Source: an uncultured Bacilli bacterium
Lineage (GTDB): Bacteria > Bacillota_I > Bacilli_A > RF39 > UBA660
Assembly: GCA_947629165.1 (NCBI GenBank)
Contig: CANRCR010000006.1
Span: 1-57,902, forward strand
DNA length: 57,902 nucleotides
Direction: 5' to 3'
Positions 35,063 to 43,001 of the stretch are shown piece by piece (position 1 is the stretch's first letter; each line of letters starts with the position of its first letter). Both the position numbers and the translations under genes were made by a program. The notes below the pieces were generated by a model that made no database searches, had not been told where the DNA came from, and worked only from the letters and a program-made list of their open reading frames with translations.

Positions 35063-35695
35063 TTAAAATCTAATATTCTCAATACTTACCAATTGATCTT
35101 TATCAAAAATAAGTTTAAATAATTCAGGAGATGACCAGTTACCATCGAAAACTAATTTATCTTTAAAATAAATCTCAATTAATTTAGTGGTCTCATTTAA
35201 TTGCAGTCTACACCATTTACTTAACATAACAGTTAAAGCAGTCCCATGAGAAACTATCATTACCCTCTTATCTTCATATTTGACTAACAATTCTTGCAAG
35301 GCCTCTTGCATACGACGTGCCACCTCATTCAAAGATTCGCCATTATCCATCTTATAATTCCAATCATGAAATTGATGTTCAAAGAAATCTTGCGGAAGTT
35401 CATCCCAAGTTTTTATCCCGAATTTCCGTTCGCCAAAGCGTTCATCAATGTTTAATTTAATACCATTATTTTCAGCAATATATTTAGCCGTACTCATCGC
35501 TCTTACATAATGAGAAGAATACAGCACATCAATATTGTTAAGTTCCCAAATACTTGCCATCGCTTGCGCTCTTTGTTCACCGAAAACACTAAGTGGATTT
35601 TTTTCATTTCTTATTTGTTCCTGTTCATGAGCACAATAATCTCCTAACAAATCTCGAAATGGTTGAGCATGTCTCGCAATATAAACTGTTGTCAT
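35063..35695 (-). CDS. Histidine phosphatase (phosphoglycerate mutase-like) family protein
   Basis: 210 residues. N-terminal catalytic motif YIARHAQP (RHG/RHA), SSHYVRAMSTA for the second Arg, GERKFG near the phosphate pocket, and VSHGTALTVML with the second catalytic His. This is the layout of cofactor-dependent PGM/CobC/PhoE-like phosphatases; RHA in place of RHG is found in some members. The ATG overlaps the stop of the HIT gene (ATGA), so the two are co-translated. Substrate unknown; the partner HIT protein hints at a nucleotide or sugar phosphate. Confidence 0.9.
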   Translation of the reverse strand: MTTVYIARHAQPFRDLLGDYCAHEQEQIRNEKNPLSVFGEQRAQAMASIWELNNIDVLYSSHYVRAMSTAKYIAENNGIKLNIDERFGERKFGIKTWDELPQDFFEHQFHDWNYKMDNGESLNEVARRMQEALQELLVKYEDKRVMIVSHGTALTVMLSKWCRLQLNETTKLIEIYFKDKLVFDGNWSSPELFKLIFDKDQLVSIENIRF

Positions 35696-36135
35696 TTTGT
35701 CTCCTCCAAAGCAAATTCATTTTGCATCATTTGAAATATTTCTAATTTTTCCGTTTTCGTAAAAATATCTTTTTGTCTTTTTAGTTTACTATTTGCCCAT
35801 TTCCAAAAATTGTAACCAAAATGCCTATCTTTATAAGTTTTTTCACACAATAAAACTTTACTTTGATATCGTGGAATAAACTGAAAATGTACGTGAGGAG
35901 TTTCTCCATCTTTATAAGCATTATTCATAAGACAAGCAAAATTAAACATCGAAGTCTGAAATAATTTCTTACAAACACGTTCTAGTTCTTTTTCAATAAT
36001 TCCAAGTTCCACCCATTCTTCATTAGATAAATCGCTTAAAGATTCTTTCTCGCAAGATACAATACATTGTCCTGGAAATTCTTGACACCAGTCAACAAAT
36101 ATTACTTCCCAATATTTTCCTTTATATAACTCCAT
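35692..36135 (-). CDS. HIT-family protein with HxHxQ active site
   Basis: 147 residues. The histidine-triad site reads HVHFQFIPRY: the third His is replaced by Gln, the form used by GalT-type nucleotidyl transferases and Ap4A phosphorylases rather than HINT hydrolases. The N-terminus (YWEVIFVDWCQEFPGQCIVSCEKE) matches a HIT domain beta sheet; NAYKDGETPHVHF supplies the loop. First gene of the run, behind GAGG, with its own promoter. Shares a 4-bp overlap with the histidine phosphatase. Confidence 0.85.
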   Translation of the reverse strand: MELYKGKYWEVIFVDWCQEFPGQCIVSCEKESLSDLSNEEWVELGIIEKELERVCKKLFQTSMFNFACLMNNAYKDGETPHVHFQFIPRYQSKVLLCEKTYKDRHFGYNFWKWANSKLKRQKDIFTKTEKLEIFQMMQNEFALEETK

Positions 36136-36170
36136 AAGAACCTCACTTATCTTTTTATTATCTTTATTTT

Positions 36171-36199
36171 ATTATATAAAATTATTAATAAAAGGACAA
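36171..36199 (-). promoter_or_regulatory. Promoter at the head of the accessory run
   Basis: Minus strand TTGTCC (36194-36199), 17-bp spacer, TATAAT (36171-36176), about 36 nt before the HIT gene start. Confidence 0.75.
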
Positions 36200-36230
36200 G
36201 AAAACAGACATTTAAAAATTTTATGTTGTC

Positions 36231-36261
36231 AAAAAAAAGATCACTCACTAAAGAATGATCT
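36231..36261 (-). terminator. Intrinsic terminator of the lipoprotein gene
   Basis: 9-bp stem (AGATCATTC with GAGTGATCT, one G-U) and eight T on the minus strand. Confidence 0.88.
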
Positions 36262-36267
36262 ATTGTA

Positions 36268-36765
36268 TTAATGAAATAAACCCAAAAAGTTATTCCAGTC
36301 TTCTTCCGTAAAGTTTTCGATCGTTTTCACACCTGCTTCGATATTATTACGAAGCGTTGAGAAATCATTTTCAATATCACTATAATGTTGTTTGATATAA
36401 TCTTGAACATCTTGCCCTAATTTAACCGCATCCGATTCAAGTGCTTCCTCACTCTTATCGGCGAGAAGTTCTAATTGATGAGCTGCTTTGTAAAGTTCCT
36501 TGGCTACCGCTTCATTTTCCTTAGTAATACCACCTTTTACAACATCATATTTTTCTTTAACTGTTTTTACTAATTCTTCAATTTCTTCTTGACTAATTTC
36601 TCCCGTGTCAGAAAGGGCTACTTCGGCTTCTTTTTCAAGTTTCTCATATTCTTCTTTTACCGCATCCCAATTCTTAGCAAGTTCTTCTTTTTGTGCTTCA
36701 CCACAACCCGTAACAAAGAATAGAACAGCAAAAACAACAACGAAATATTTAATCCATTTTTTCAT
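36268..36765 (-). CDS. Lipoprotein with helical surface domain
   Basis: 165 residues. Signal peptide KKWIKYFVVVFAVLFF and lipobox VTGC (Cys21) for diacylglyceryl attachment, so it is anchored to the outer face of the membrane. The rest is a charged helical bundle (Glu/Lys-rich heptads, no Cys). No known ligand-binding motif. It stands alone between the accessory run and the spoVIF region, with its own terminator. Confidence 0.85.
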   Translation of the reverse strand: MKKWIKYFVVVFAVLFFVTGCGEAQKEELAKNWDAVKEEYEKLEKEAEVALSDTGEISQEEIEELVKTVKEKYDVVKGGITKENEAVAKELYKAAHQLELLADKSEEALESDAVKLGQDVQDYIKQHYSDIENDFSTLRNNIEAGVKTIENFTEEDWNNFLGLFH

Positions 36766-36795
36766 TTAATTCCCCCGCTTTCCATGGCATTATAA

Positions 36796-37101
36796 TTATT
36801 CGTTACCTCTTTTTTTACCAGTTACTCTAATACGACCTTTTTCTGTCTCTAATTCAAGATCGATTACCCCATCTTTCATAGTTCCTTTCCCCATATAGGC
36901 AAGTTTTCCAACCGATAAAGGTAAATCTCCTTCTAATTCGATATTTTCCCCTAAAAAGGTTCCATAATTAAAAGGAATTTCTTTATGAAATAATGTAAAA
37001 CTTCCAGATAACTGCTGATCGACAGAGCGAATCGATAATGTCCCTGTTTTAGGGAAAAATCCGAGTCCTGTAACTTTTACATCATAAACACCTGCTATCA
37101 T
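36796..37101 (-). CDS. Small beta-rich protein, unknown
   Basis: 101 residues starting MIAGVYDVKVTGLGFF; alternating hydrophobic residues (GTLSIRSVDQQLSGSFTLFH, GVIDLELETEKGRIRVTG) suggest a beta barrel or sandwich. No signal peptide. Start at ATG 37101; the upstream in-frame GTG belongs to the GGGTGA site. No family recognised. Lies just upstream of the lipoprotein gene on the same strand, 30 bp apart. Confidence 0.6.
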   Translation of the reverse strand: MIAGVYDVKVTGLGFFPKTGTLSIRSVDQQLSGSFTLFHKEIPFNYGTFLGENIELEGDLPLSVGKLAYMGKGTMKDGVIDLELETEKGRIRVTGKKRGNE

Positions 37102-37132
37102 GATTATCACCCAAGTTCATTATACCATGAAA

Positions 37133-37168
37133 CCCAAAAAAGAAAAAGAAATCTTTTGTCGATTTCTT
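37133..37168 (-). terminator. Terminator at the spoVIF stop codon
   Basis: 8-bp stem AAGAAATC / GATTTCTT, loop of 7 nt, T-rich tail; its first arm touches the stop codon. Confidence 0.85.
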
Positions 37169-37406
37169 AAATCATTTTATCGATATTTTTAGGAACTTGA
37201 TCCTTTAAAATAGCATTCACTATTTTATCTTCTTTCTCTTTGGAAACATTTTTACCAGCAATCCCACCTATTTCTTGAACTAAATCGCGTAATACCGTTT
37301 CGTCTTTCATATTACTATTTTGTAATTTATTGGCAAGAGATAGAATGGTTGCTTTATCGACATTCGTTTTATTTTCAACTTTTTTAAAAAAAGAATCACC
37401 AAACAT
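37167..37406 (-). CDS. spoVIF: SpoVIF-family sporulation protein
   Basis: 79 residues. Matches the SpoVIF/YjcC pattern: FFKKVENKTNVDKATILSLANKLQNSNMKDETVLRDLVQEIG, NVSKEKEDKIVNAIL and a C-terminal I-x-K-M-I. In B. subtilis SpoVIF acts in spore coat assembly under GerE/SigK control. Together with SpoIVA and SASP it supports a sporulating lineage. AGGAGG before ATG lies in the 3' arm of a 10-bp hairpin. Small, so the call rests on the overall pattern rather than on a catalytic motif. Confidence 0.85.
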   Translation of the reverse strand: MFGDSFFKKVENKTNVDKATILSLANKLQNSNMKDETVLRDLVQEIGGIAGKNVSKEKEDKIVNAILKDQVPKNIDKMI

Positions 37407-37414
37407 AAAAAATA

Positions 37415-37440
37415 CCTCCTACATCATTATATGTAAGAGG
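37415..37440 (-). promoter_or_regulatory. Hairpin sequestering the spoVIF ribosome binding site
   Basis: CCTCTTACAT (37431-37440) and ATGTAGGAGG (37415-37424) pair over 10 bp (one T-G) around a 6-nt loop. The second arm contains the AGGAGG site and is followed by a T-rich stretch before ATG. It could be a translational switch or a terminator-like attenuator. Confidence 0.6.
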
Positions 37441-37446
37441 TTATTT

Positions 37447-37638
37447 TTAGATATCCCAACTTTTTTTGCCAAGTTTTTTCTCGTACTTCTCGCGACGACG
37501 ACGAAATTCCATCGATTGTTTTTGATACATTTCAGGCGTAATCAATTTCTTTTGAAACCGATCATCAAGCATCGCTTGAGCACGATCTAACCCTTCTAGT
37601 TCATTTTTTGGATCTTTTCGATTAAATAATAGTCCCAT
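37447..37638 (-). CDS. Small basic helical protein, SHOCT-like
   Basis: 63 residues: MGLLFNRKDPKNELEGLDRAQAMLDDRFQKKLITPEMYQKQSMEF then a basic tail. LDDRFQKKLITPEMYQK resembles the short SHOCT motif (L-x-x-h-x-x-G/K-hIT-x-E-E-F/Y), found at C-termini of many proteins. AGGAGAG precedes ATG. It lies 3 bp after der on the same strand. Function not known. Confidence 0.7.
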   Translation of the reverse strand: MGLLFNRKDPKNELEGLDRAQAMLDDRFQKKLITPEMYQKQSMEFRRRREKYEKKLGKKSWDI

Positions 37639-37641
37639 ATT

Positions 37642-38946
37642 CTACTCTCCTCTATTTTTAAATTGAAGCACCATTGGTGTTCCTTCAAAATCAAAATTTT
37701 CTCTTATTTTATTTTCTAAATATCGTTTGTAAGAAAAATGAACAAGTCCTTTGTTATTTACAAAAAACGTAAACTTTGGCGGAGCTGTCCCTGTTTGAGT
37801 CGTATAATATATTTTTAAACGATTTCCTTTATACGAAGGAGGTAAATTAAGTCGGTAAGCATCCATAATAATATCGTTTAGGGTATTCGTTTTAACTTCT
37901 TTTCGACAGTTCTCAATCGATCGAATAATTTCAGGCATTAACGTATGAATTCGTTTCTTTGTCAAAGCAGATAAGAAGACGATGGGAGCATAAGGTGCAA
38001 ATTGAAATTCAGCGCGTATCTTTTTCGTATATTCGTTAATCGAAACATCTTTAACCGTGTCCCATTTATTGACGACTATAACAAGTCCTTTTCCTTTTTC
38101 GATCGCATACCCAGCAATATGTTTGTCGTGTTCGATAATCCCCTCTTCGGCATTAACTACCAGTACACATACATCACTTCGGTCCATTGCTCTTAAACTG
38201 CGCAATAGACTATATTTTTCGATTGCTTCATAGACTTTTCCTTTTTTACGCATACCGGCGGTATCGATAGCGACAAATTCTTGTCCATGATAAGTAAATA
38301 CCGTGTCAATCGAATCACGCGTTGTTCCTGCGACATCACTGACAATGGAGCGATCTTCATTTAAAAGGGCATTTAATAAACTACTTTTTCCGACATTCGG
38401 TCTTCCAATAATTGAAAACTTATATCGTTCGTCGACAACATTATTTTCTATTTTAGGAAAATCGCGGACAATTGCATCCATCAATTCGACAAAGCCCGTA
38501 TTGTGTTCACTTGAAATCGGAACATATTCGTCGAATCCCAACTCATAAAAATCGTAAAGGTGTTCTTGATAGGCTTTATGATCCACTTTATTAATAGCAA
38601 CGATAACTCGTTTTTTAGATTTTCGTAACATATCACGAATCGTCAAATCGGAAGAAGTGATTCCCTCTTTTCCATCGACTACAAAAACAACGACGTCACT
38701 TTCTTCGATGGCAATCTCGGCTTGAACTTTAATCTCATTACTAAAAAGTTCTTTAGACACTTCAATACCACCCGTATCAATTAAATAAAAGGAATGGTCT
38801 AAATAAGAGGCTTCACTATAAATACGATCCCGAGTTACACCCGGACTATCTTCGATAATAGAAATCTTTTTTCCGGCTATTTTATTAAATAACGTACTCT
38901 TTCCCACATTCGGATGTCCTACTAAAGCAACCGTAGGTAATACCAT
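37642..38946 (-). CDS. der: Ribosome assembly GTPase Der (EngA)
   Basis: 434 residues with two tandem GTPase domains and a C-terminal KH-like domain, the Der signature. First GTPase: GHPNVGKST (about 10-18), DTGG, NKVD. Second: GRPNVGKSS (about 180-188), DTAG, NKWD. KH-like tail after about 350 (TLNDIIMDAYRLNLPPS). Der acts in maturation of the 50S subunit. In B. subtilis der lies near spoIVA/hup, as here (with insertions). Confidence 0.98.
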   Translation of the reverse strand: MVLPTVALVGHPNVGKSTLFNKIAGKKISIIEDSPGVTRDRIYSEASYLDHSFYLIDTGGIEVSKELFSNEIKVQAEIAIEESDVVVFVVDGKEGITSSDLTIRDMLRKSKKRVIVAINKVDHKAYQEHLYDFYELGFDEYVPISSEHNTGFVELMDAIVRDFPKIENNVVDERYKFSIIGRPNVGKSSLLNALLNEDRSIVSDVAGTTRDSIDTVFTYHGQEFVAIDTAGMRKKGKVYEAIEKYSLLRSLRAMDRSDVCVLVVNAEEGIIEHDKHIAGYAIEKGKGLVIVVNKWDTVKDVSINEYTKKIRAEFQFAPYAPIVFLSALTKKRIHTLMPEIIRSIENCRKEVKTNTLNDIIMDAYRLNLPPSYKGNRLKIYYTTQTGTAPPKFTFFVNNKGLVHFSYKRYLENKIRENFDFEGTPMVLQFKNRGE

Positions 38947-38981
38947 AAGAATCCACCTCCTTCAATCTGTTTTTATTATAG

Positions 38982-39016
38982 CAAAAAGAAAAAGAAATCA
39001 CAATGTTTGATTTCTT
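38982..39016 (-). terminator. Intrinsic terminator after the 156-residue unknown gene
   Basis: 9-bp stem AAGAAATCA / TGATTTCTT, 7-nt loop, T-rich tail on the minus strand. Confidence 0.85.
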
Positions 39017-39487
39017 CTAAACGTTTCCTGTTTGTAAACATAGACCTTGTTCTAAAATGGTATCGAGTTCTTCTCCATAAACAATACGTCCTAATTCTAA
39101 ATAAGGTAAATAATCAGTTTGCGGTAAAGATCCGTAATAATGCCCCTTATAGTAGTAAAGAGGACAACAGGCTTCGACAAAATCAAAATTGGACGTTTCT
39201 AAAAAGAAAGGTTGATCGAGATAGATAATAATTTTTAAATCGATGGTAAAGAAATCAAAATCGATATCCTCTATTTGTTTTAATTCGATAAATATTCCAA
39301 TTGTTGGATGAACATACATCTTTACTTCATAATATCCCATTAAGGTTATACCATAATTCTGTTTCAATTTTAAAACAATCGTTTTAGCATAGTTACTCAG
39401 CTCCGCTTTGGAAGTAAAATCCACTTCGTCCATATAAGCATGACTAAGATAAAGAAGGTAGCCCTCTTTGTTTTCCCGAATGTACAT
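39017..39487 (-). CDS. Unknown soluble protein
   Basis: 156 residues, starting MYIRENKEGYLLYLSHAYMDEVD behind AGGTGAT; an upstream GTG is inside that site. Alternating beta strands in the centre (GYYEVKMYVHPTIGIFIELKQ, FDFFTIDLKIIIYLD), no membrane helix. Two adjacent Cys (EACCPLYYY) near residue 110. I do not recognise the family. It lies between der and the 185-residue unknown gene and has its own terminator. Confidence 0.65.
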   Translation of the reverse strand: MYIRENKEGYLLYLSHAYMDEVDFTSKAELSNYAKTIVLKLKQNYGITLMGYYEVKMYVHPTIGIFIELKQIEDIDFDFFTIDLKIIIYLDQPFFLETSNFDFVEACCPLYYYKGHYYGSLPQTDYLPYLELGRIVYGEELDTILEQGLCLQTGNV

Positions 39488-39531
39488 CAAGATCACCTAA
39501 AATATCATATGAAAAGAGTTTTTTTTGGAAA

Positions 39532-39559
39532 CAAAAAAGAGGTCGAAAGGCCTCCAACT
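39532..39559 (-). terminator. Probable terminator of the 185-residue gene
   Basis: GGAGGCC...CCTC hairpin with TTTC loop (one mismatch on this strand) followed by six T. Moderate because of the mismatch. Confidence 0.6.
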
Positions 39560-39560
39560 T

Positions 39561-40118
39561 TTAACGCTTTATTCCGCTTTGTTCTTGATATTGTTCATCT
39601 GTAAAACGATAGGTATCGTTAAAATCGCGTTCTTGAACTCCATATATTTCATTTCGATTGGTAACATTCAAATATCCTCCAGCAACAATATTCATCGGTT
39701 CTCCGGAAGGATCGACAAACGCAATATCATCTGGGATTTGAACAAACATTTGAGGTGCTTCTTTTGAATTCCAAAACATTGGATTATGAGGATCGATTTC
39801 ATATTTGTTATGAAAATCGGTATCGGTAACAATCCATTCATTTTTATGCCCAAATTCATCCACGACCACTTCGCCATCTTTAACTTTCGTAACAATCCAA
39901 TCCGGTTGGTTGGTAACGGGATCAGATTCGACAGTATTGGTTGTTTCTAATACACCACCTACACTATATGTTTCAACGATTTCTCCAACGGTTCCTTGAC
40001 GCGCAACAATCATAGCATCTTTTTTAGCCTCTCTTGGAGTAAATGCTCCTATCTCAATCCCTTTTTGAACATAATCATGAACATTAACAAAAACAAATTT
40101 ATGATTTTCTTGTTCCAC
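39561..40118 (-). CDS. Unknown protein, possible PGDYG-like domain
   Basis: 185 residues. The middle (ESDPVTNQPDWIVTKVKDGEVVVDEFGHKNEWIVTDTDFHNKYEID) recalls the PGDYG domain pattern (G/P-D-W/Y-hh, G-x-x-W-hV, F-x-x-x-Y-E) seen in small phage and bacterial proteins. No signal peptide or membrane helix; many acidic residues. Lies 30 bp after engB on the same strand with a weak terminator of its own. Function unknown; the domain match is by eye. Confidence 0.6.
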   Translation of the reverse strand: MEQENHKFVFVNVHDYVQKGIEIGAFTPREAKKDAMIVARQGTVGEIVETYSVGGVLETTNTVESDPVTNQPDWIVTKVKDGEVVVDEFGHKNEWIVTDTDFHNKYEIDPHNPMFWNSKEAPQMFVQIPDDIAFVDPSGEPMNIVAGGYLNVTNRNEIYGVQERDFNDTYRFTDEQYQEQSGIKR

Positions 40119-40148
40119 TTTTTTACTCCTCCATAGAAAATGATAGTA

Positions 40149-40742
40149 TTAAATCGTCTCGATAACTAAATCTTCAATACGTTTTAAAATATCGTCACGT
40201 CCTAATTTAGTGACACTGGAGAAAAGTACCAAATCGTCTCCCATGACTAAATCAAAAGCGTCCAAAATAGCTTTTTTGTTTTTCTCTTTTTTACTAGCTC
40301 CTACTTTATCTACTTTGGTGGCAACGATCGTAACCGGAATATTATAATATTTTAAGAAATGATACATTAAGAGATCATCTTCCGTCGGTTTAATTCGAAA
40401 ATCAATCAATAAAAAGACCCGACGCATATTTTCTCTTTTTTCCAAATACTCTTCGATCATTTTACCAAATTTTTCTTGTACTTTCCGATTGACCGCCGCA
40501 TAACCATAACCGGGGACATCGACTAAATAGAATCCCTCGTTTACTAAATAGAAATTAAGTGTTTGGGTTTTTCCAGGCATACTCGAAATACGAGCAATAT
40601 TCTTACGATTAACTAAAGCATTGATAAAACTGCTCTTTCCGACATTACTTCTTCCTACTAATAAAAACTCAGGTAAACTTCCTTCCGGATATTGACTTCT
40701 TCGAACAGCGCTAACGGCTAATTCTACACTATTTATTTTCAT
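40149..40742 (-). CDS. engB: Ribosome biogenesis GTPase EngB (YsxC)
   Basis: 197 residues. GTPase motifs GRSNVGKSS, DVPGYGYA (G3) and TKVDKV (G4) in the EngB arrangement. It is needed for 50S assembly. Start at ATG 40742 with GGAGAGGTG; the longer frame to 40790 reads into nrnA. It overlaps the nrnA stop by 14 bp, so translation is coupled. Confidence 0.96.
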   Translation of the reverse strand: MKINSVELAVSAVRRSQYPEGSLPEFLLVGRSNVGKSSFINALVNRKNIARISSMPGKTQTLNFYLVNEGFYLVDVPGYGYAAVNRKVQEKFGKMIEEYLEKRENMRRVFLLIDFRIKPTEDDLLMYHFLKYYNIPVTIVATKVDKVGASKKEKNKKAILDAFDLVMGDDLVLFSSVTKLGRDDILKRIEDLVIETI

Positions 40743-41700
40743 TGGAACACCTCTCCATATCTTCGATATAATGTTGGGTAACTGTATCAAGTTCTTCGAT
40801 TAAATTATCGACATCTTCCATCGTTGGAACTCTTACACCGGATGCAAACTTATGTCCCCCACCATTATATTTTTCAGCAATACGATTAATTTCAGGGCCG
40901 CGAGAACGAATATTAATTTTAAACAGATCGTTCTTACTATCTTCAGAAACCATTATCCAAACGAGATAATCTTCCACGTAATTAAAATTATTCACAATAT
41001 TTCCTGCGGCTCCAGGATCCGTATTAAATTTATTTAAAAGGTCCGAAGATAATTTAATATACGCAACTCCATGATCGGTAATAGTCAAATGTTCAGCAAT
41101 ATATCCTTGTAAACGAAACTCATTTAAAGGACGCATATAAATTTCTTGATATATTTTTTCGATGTCGAGCGGATAATTCTCAAGTAATTTAGCAACGTAA
41201 GAAAATGTTTTCGATGTCGAGTTTTTAAATGAAAAACGATTGGTATCACACACTAATCCAATATAAAGTTTTCGAGCAATTGATTGATTCATCTTCATAC
41301 GGGTATTAAATAATAATTCTAAAATTAATTGACAAGCACTACTCGCTGTATCATCGATCCATTCGAGATTCGCGAATGTTTCGATATACGGATGATGATC
41401 AATTTTAATCGAATCTTCGTAATTACCTGGATCGGCAGCATCGATGCGCTTCTTATCGGGAGTATCGACGACAATTAACAAAGCATTCGAAAGAACTTCT
41501 TCTAATTTATCTAACTTTCCAATATAGTTAAATTTACTGCTACCATTACCGATTGCATACACTTTCTTTTGAGGAAAAGTAAGTTCAATCGATTCTTTTA
41601 AAGCAAGTTGACTAGCAAGCGCATCGGGATCAACCCCAATATGACGAGCGATGACAATCGTATCGTATTTTTTTATTTTTCGATATACTTTTCTATACAT
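40729..41700 (-). CDS. nrnA: DHH-family nanoRNase/pAp phosphatase (NrnA-like)
   Basis: 323 residues. N-terminal DHH domain: ARHIGVDPDALASQLAL (HxxPDxDA-like with HIGVDPDA), VVDTPD, KIDHHP (the DHH motif), ASSACQLILELL; C-terminal DHHA1 domain with NGGGHKFASG. Family members degrade short RNAs and dephosphorylate pAp. AGGATG before ATG. Just downstream of the first acetate kinase (13 bp) and coupled to engB. Confidence 0.93.
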   Translation of the reverse strand: MYRKVYRKIKKYDTIVIARHIGVDPDALASQLALKESIELTFPQKKVYAIGNGSSKFNYIGKLDKLEEVLSNALLIVVDTPDKKRIDAADPGNYEDSIKIDHHPYIETFANLEWIDDTASSACQLILELLFNTRMKMNQSIARKLYIGLVCDTNRFSFKNSTSKTFSYVAKLLENYPLDIEKIYQEIYMRPLNEFRLQGYIAEHLTITDHGVAYIKLSSDLLNKFNTDPGAAGNIVNNFNYVEDYLVWIMVSEDSKNDLFKINIRSRGPEINRIAEKYNGGGHKFASGVRVPTMEDVDNLIEELDTVTQHYIEDMERCSNENK

Positions 41701-41713
41701 AATTTCATCCTAT

Positions 41714-42892
41714 CTAAATGATCTTAAGGGTATCGCGAGCGATCATTAACTCTTCATTCGTCGGTACAACGTAAACCAAAACCTTGGATTGAGGACTACT
41801 AATCTTAGTAAGCGTACCAAGCGCATTATGATTGGCTTCTAAATCAACAAAGACCCCTAGACAAACAAGTCGTTCCATCACTTTTTCACGGATGTATGGA
41901 TTATTTTCCCCAACACCGGCCGTAAAACAAATGACATCGGCTCCCCCTAAAGTAACATAATATTGGGCAATATAGTTTACAATACATGAAACATATTTAT
42001 CGATAGCTCTTAGACAAGTCTCATTCCCTTCTTCGACTAGTGGAATTAAATCACGCATATCACTCGAATGTTCGCTTAATCCTAATAATCCGGATTTTCG
42101 ATTTAAAATATCGAGTACTTCTTCCACCGTAATTTTTTCTTTTTCCATAATATAAGGGATAATAGAAGAATCAATATCTCCCGAACGTGTTCCCATCATA
42201 AGTCCTGCCAAAGGAGTAAACCCCATCGAGGTATCGACACATTTTTGATCTTTGATAGCACAGATACTAGCACCATTTCCAATATGACAAGAAATAATAC
42301 GTAAATGAGTATTGTCAAGTTCTTTGGAAATGGTTTCCATAATATAACGATGACTCGTTCCATGAGCCCCATATTTTCTTACGCCATACTTTTGATACCA
42401 TTCGTAAGGAACGGGATAAAGATATTTTTCTTCTGCCATCGTCTGATGAAATGAAGTATCAAAGACCGCAACCATCGGAGTCGTAGGTAATACTTTTTGA
42501 AAAGCGACAATAACTTCGACTTCGACCGGATTATGAAGCGGTGCTAACTCTTTTAAATCTAATATTTCTTGAAGTACTTCATCAGTAATAAGTGTCGATG
42601 TCTTATATTTTTCTCCCCCGTTTACGATACGATGTCCTATACCATCGATATCTTCTAAAGAAGTAATTACTTCTAATTGTACCAATTTTTCCATTAAGAT
42701 TCGAACTGCTTCTACATGATCCGGTAAAACTAATTCTTGTCGAATCTCTTCTCCATGAAATTTGAAAGTATAACTTCCGCCTTCCATCCCAATACGTTCA
42801 AAAATACCAGAAATAAGAACCGTCTCTTGACTCATGTCAAAAAGACTAAATTTAAAAGAACTACTTCCAGCATTAACGGACATAATTTTCAT
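41714..42892 (-). CDS. ackA: Acetate kinase, copy 1
   Basis: 392 residues. ASKHA-fold kinase forming acetyl phosphate/ATP from acetate. Signatures VNAGSSSFKF near the N-terminus, GAHGTSHRY, CHIGNGAS, and the C-terminal CFTAGVGENNP. ATG preceded by GAGG. It is the downstream member of a tandem pair and leads the group ackA-nrnA-engB. Divergence from copy 2 is moderate, so this is an old duplication. Confidence 0.95.
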   Translation of the reverse strand: MKIMSVNAGSSSFKFSLFDMSQETVLISGIFERIGMEGGSYTFKFHGEEIRQELVLPDHVEAVRILMEKLVQLEVITSLEDIDGIGHRIVNGGEKYKTSTLITDEVLQEILDLKELAPLHNPVEVEVIVAFQKVLPTTPMVAVFDTSFHQTMAEEKYLYPVPYEWYQKYGVRKYGAHGTSHRYIMETISKELDNTHLRIISCHIGNGASICAIKDQKCVDTSMGFTPLAGLMMGTRSGDIDSSIIPYIMEKEKITVEEVLDILNRKSGLLGLSEHSSDMRDLIPLVEEGNETCLRAIDKYVSCIVNYIAQYYVTLGGADVICFTAGVGENNPYIREKVMERLVCLGVFVDLEANHNALGTLTKISSPQSKVLVYVVPTNEELMIARDTLKII

Positions 42893-42943
42893 AAGTTTAA
42901 CCTCTTTCTAATTCACTTCTATTTTAACACAAAGAATTTTATT

Positions 42944-42975
42944 TGCAAAGAAAAGACGTTCCTTTAAACGTCTTT
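42944..42975 (-). terminator. Terminator between the two acetate kinase genes
   Basis: 9-bp stem AAAGACGTT / AACGTCTTT, 6-nt loop, T-rich tail on the minus strand; makes the two copies separate units. Confidence 0.88.
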
Positions 42976-43001
42976 ATTTTTATACTAATTTAAATTCAAT
43001 T

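Noticed and set aside
27629-36199. Prophage or transposon carrying the accessory block
   Set aside because: No integrase, transposase, terminal inverted repeats or phage structural genes were found in or beside it.
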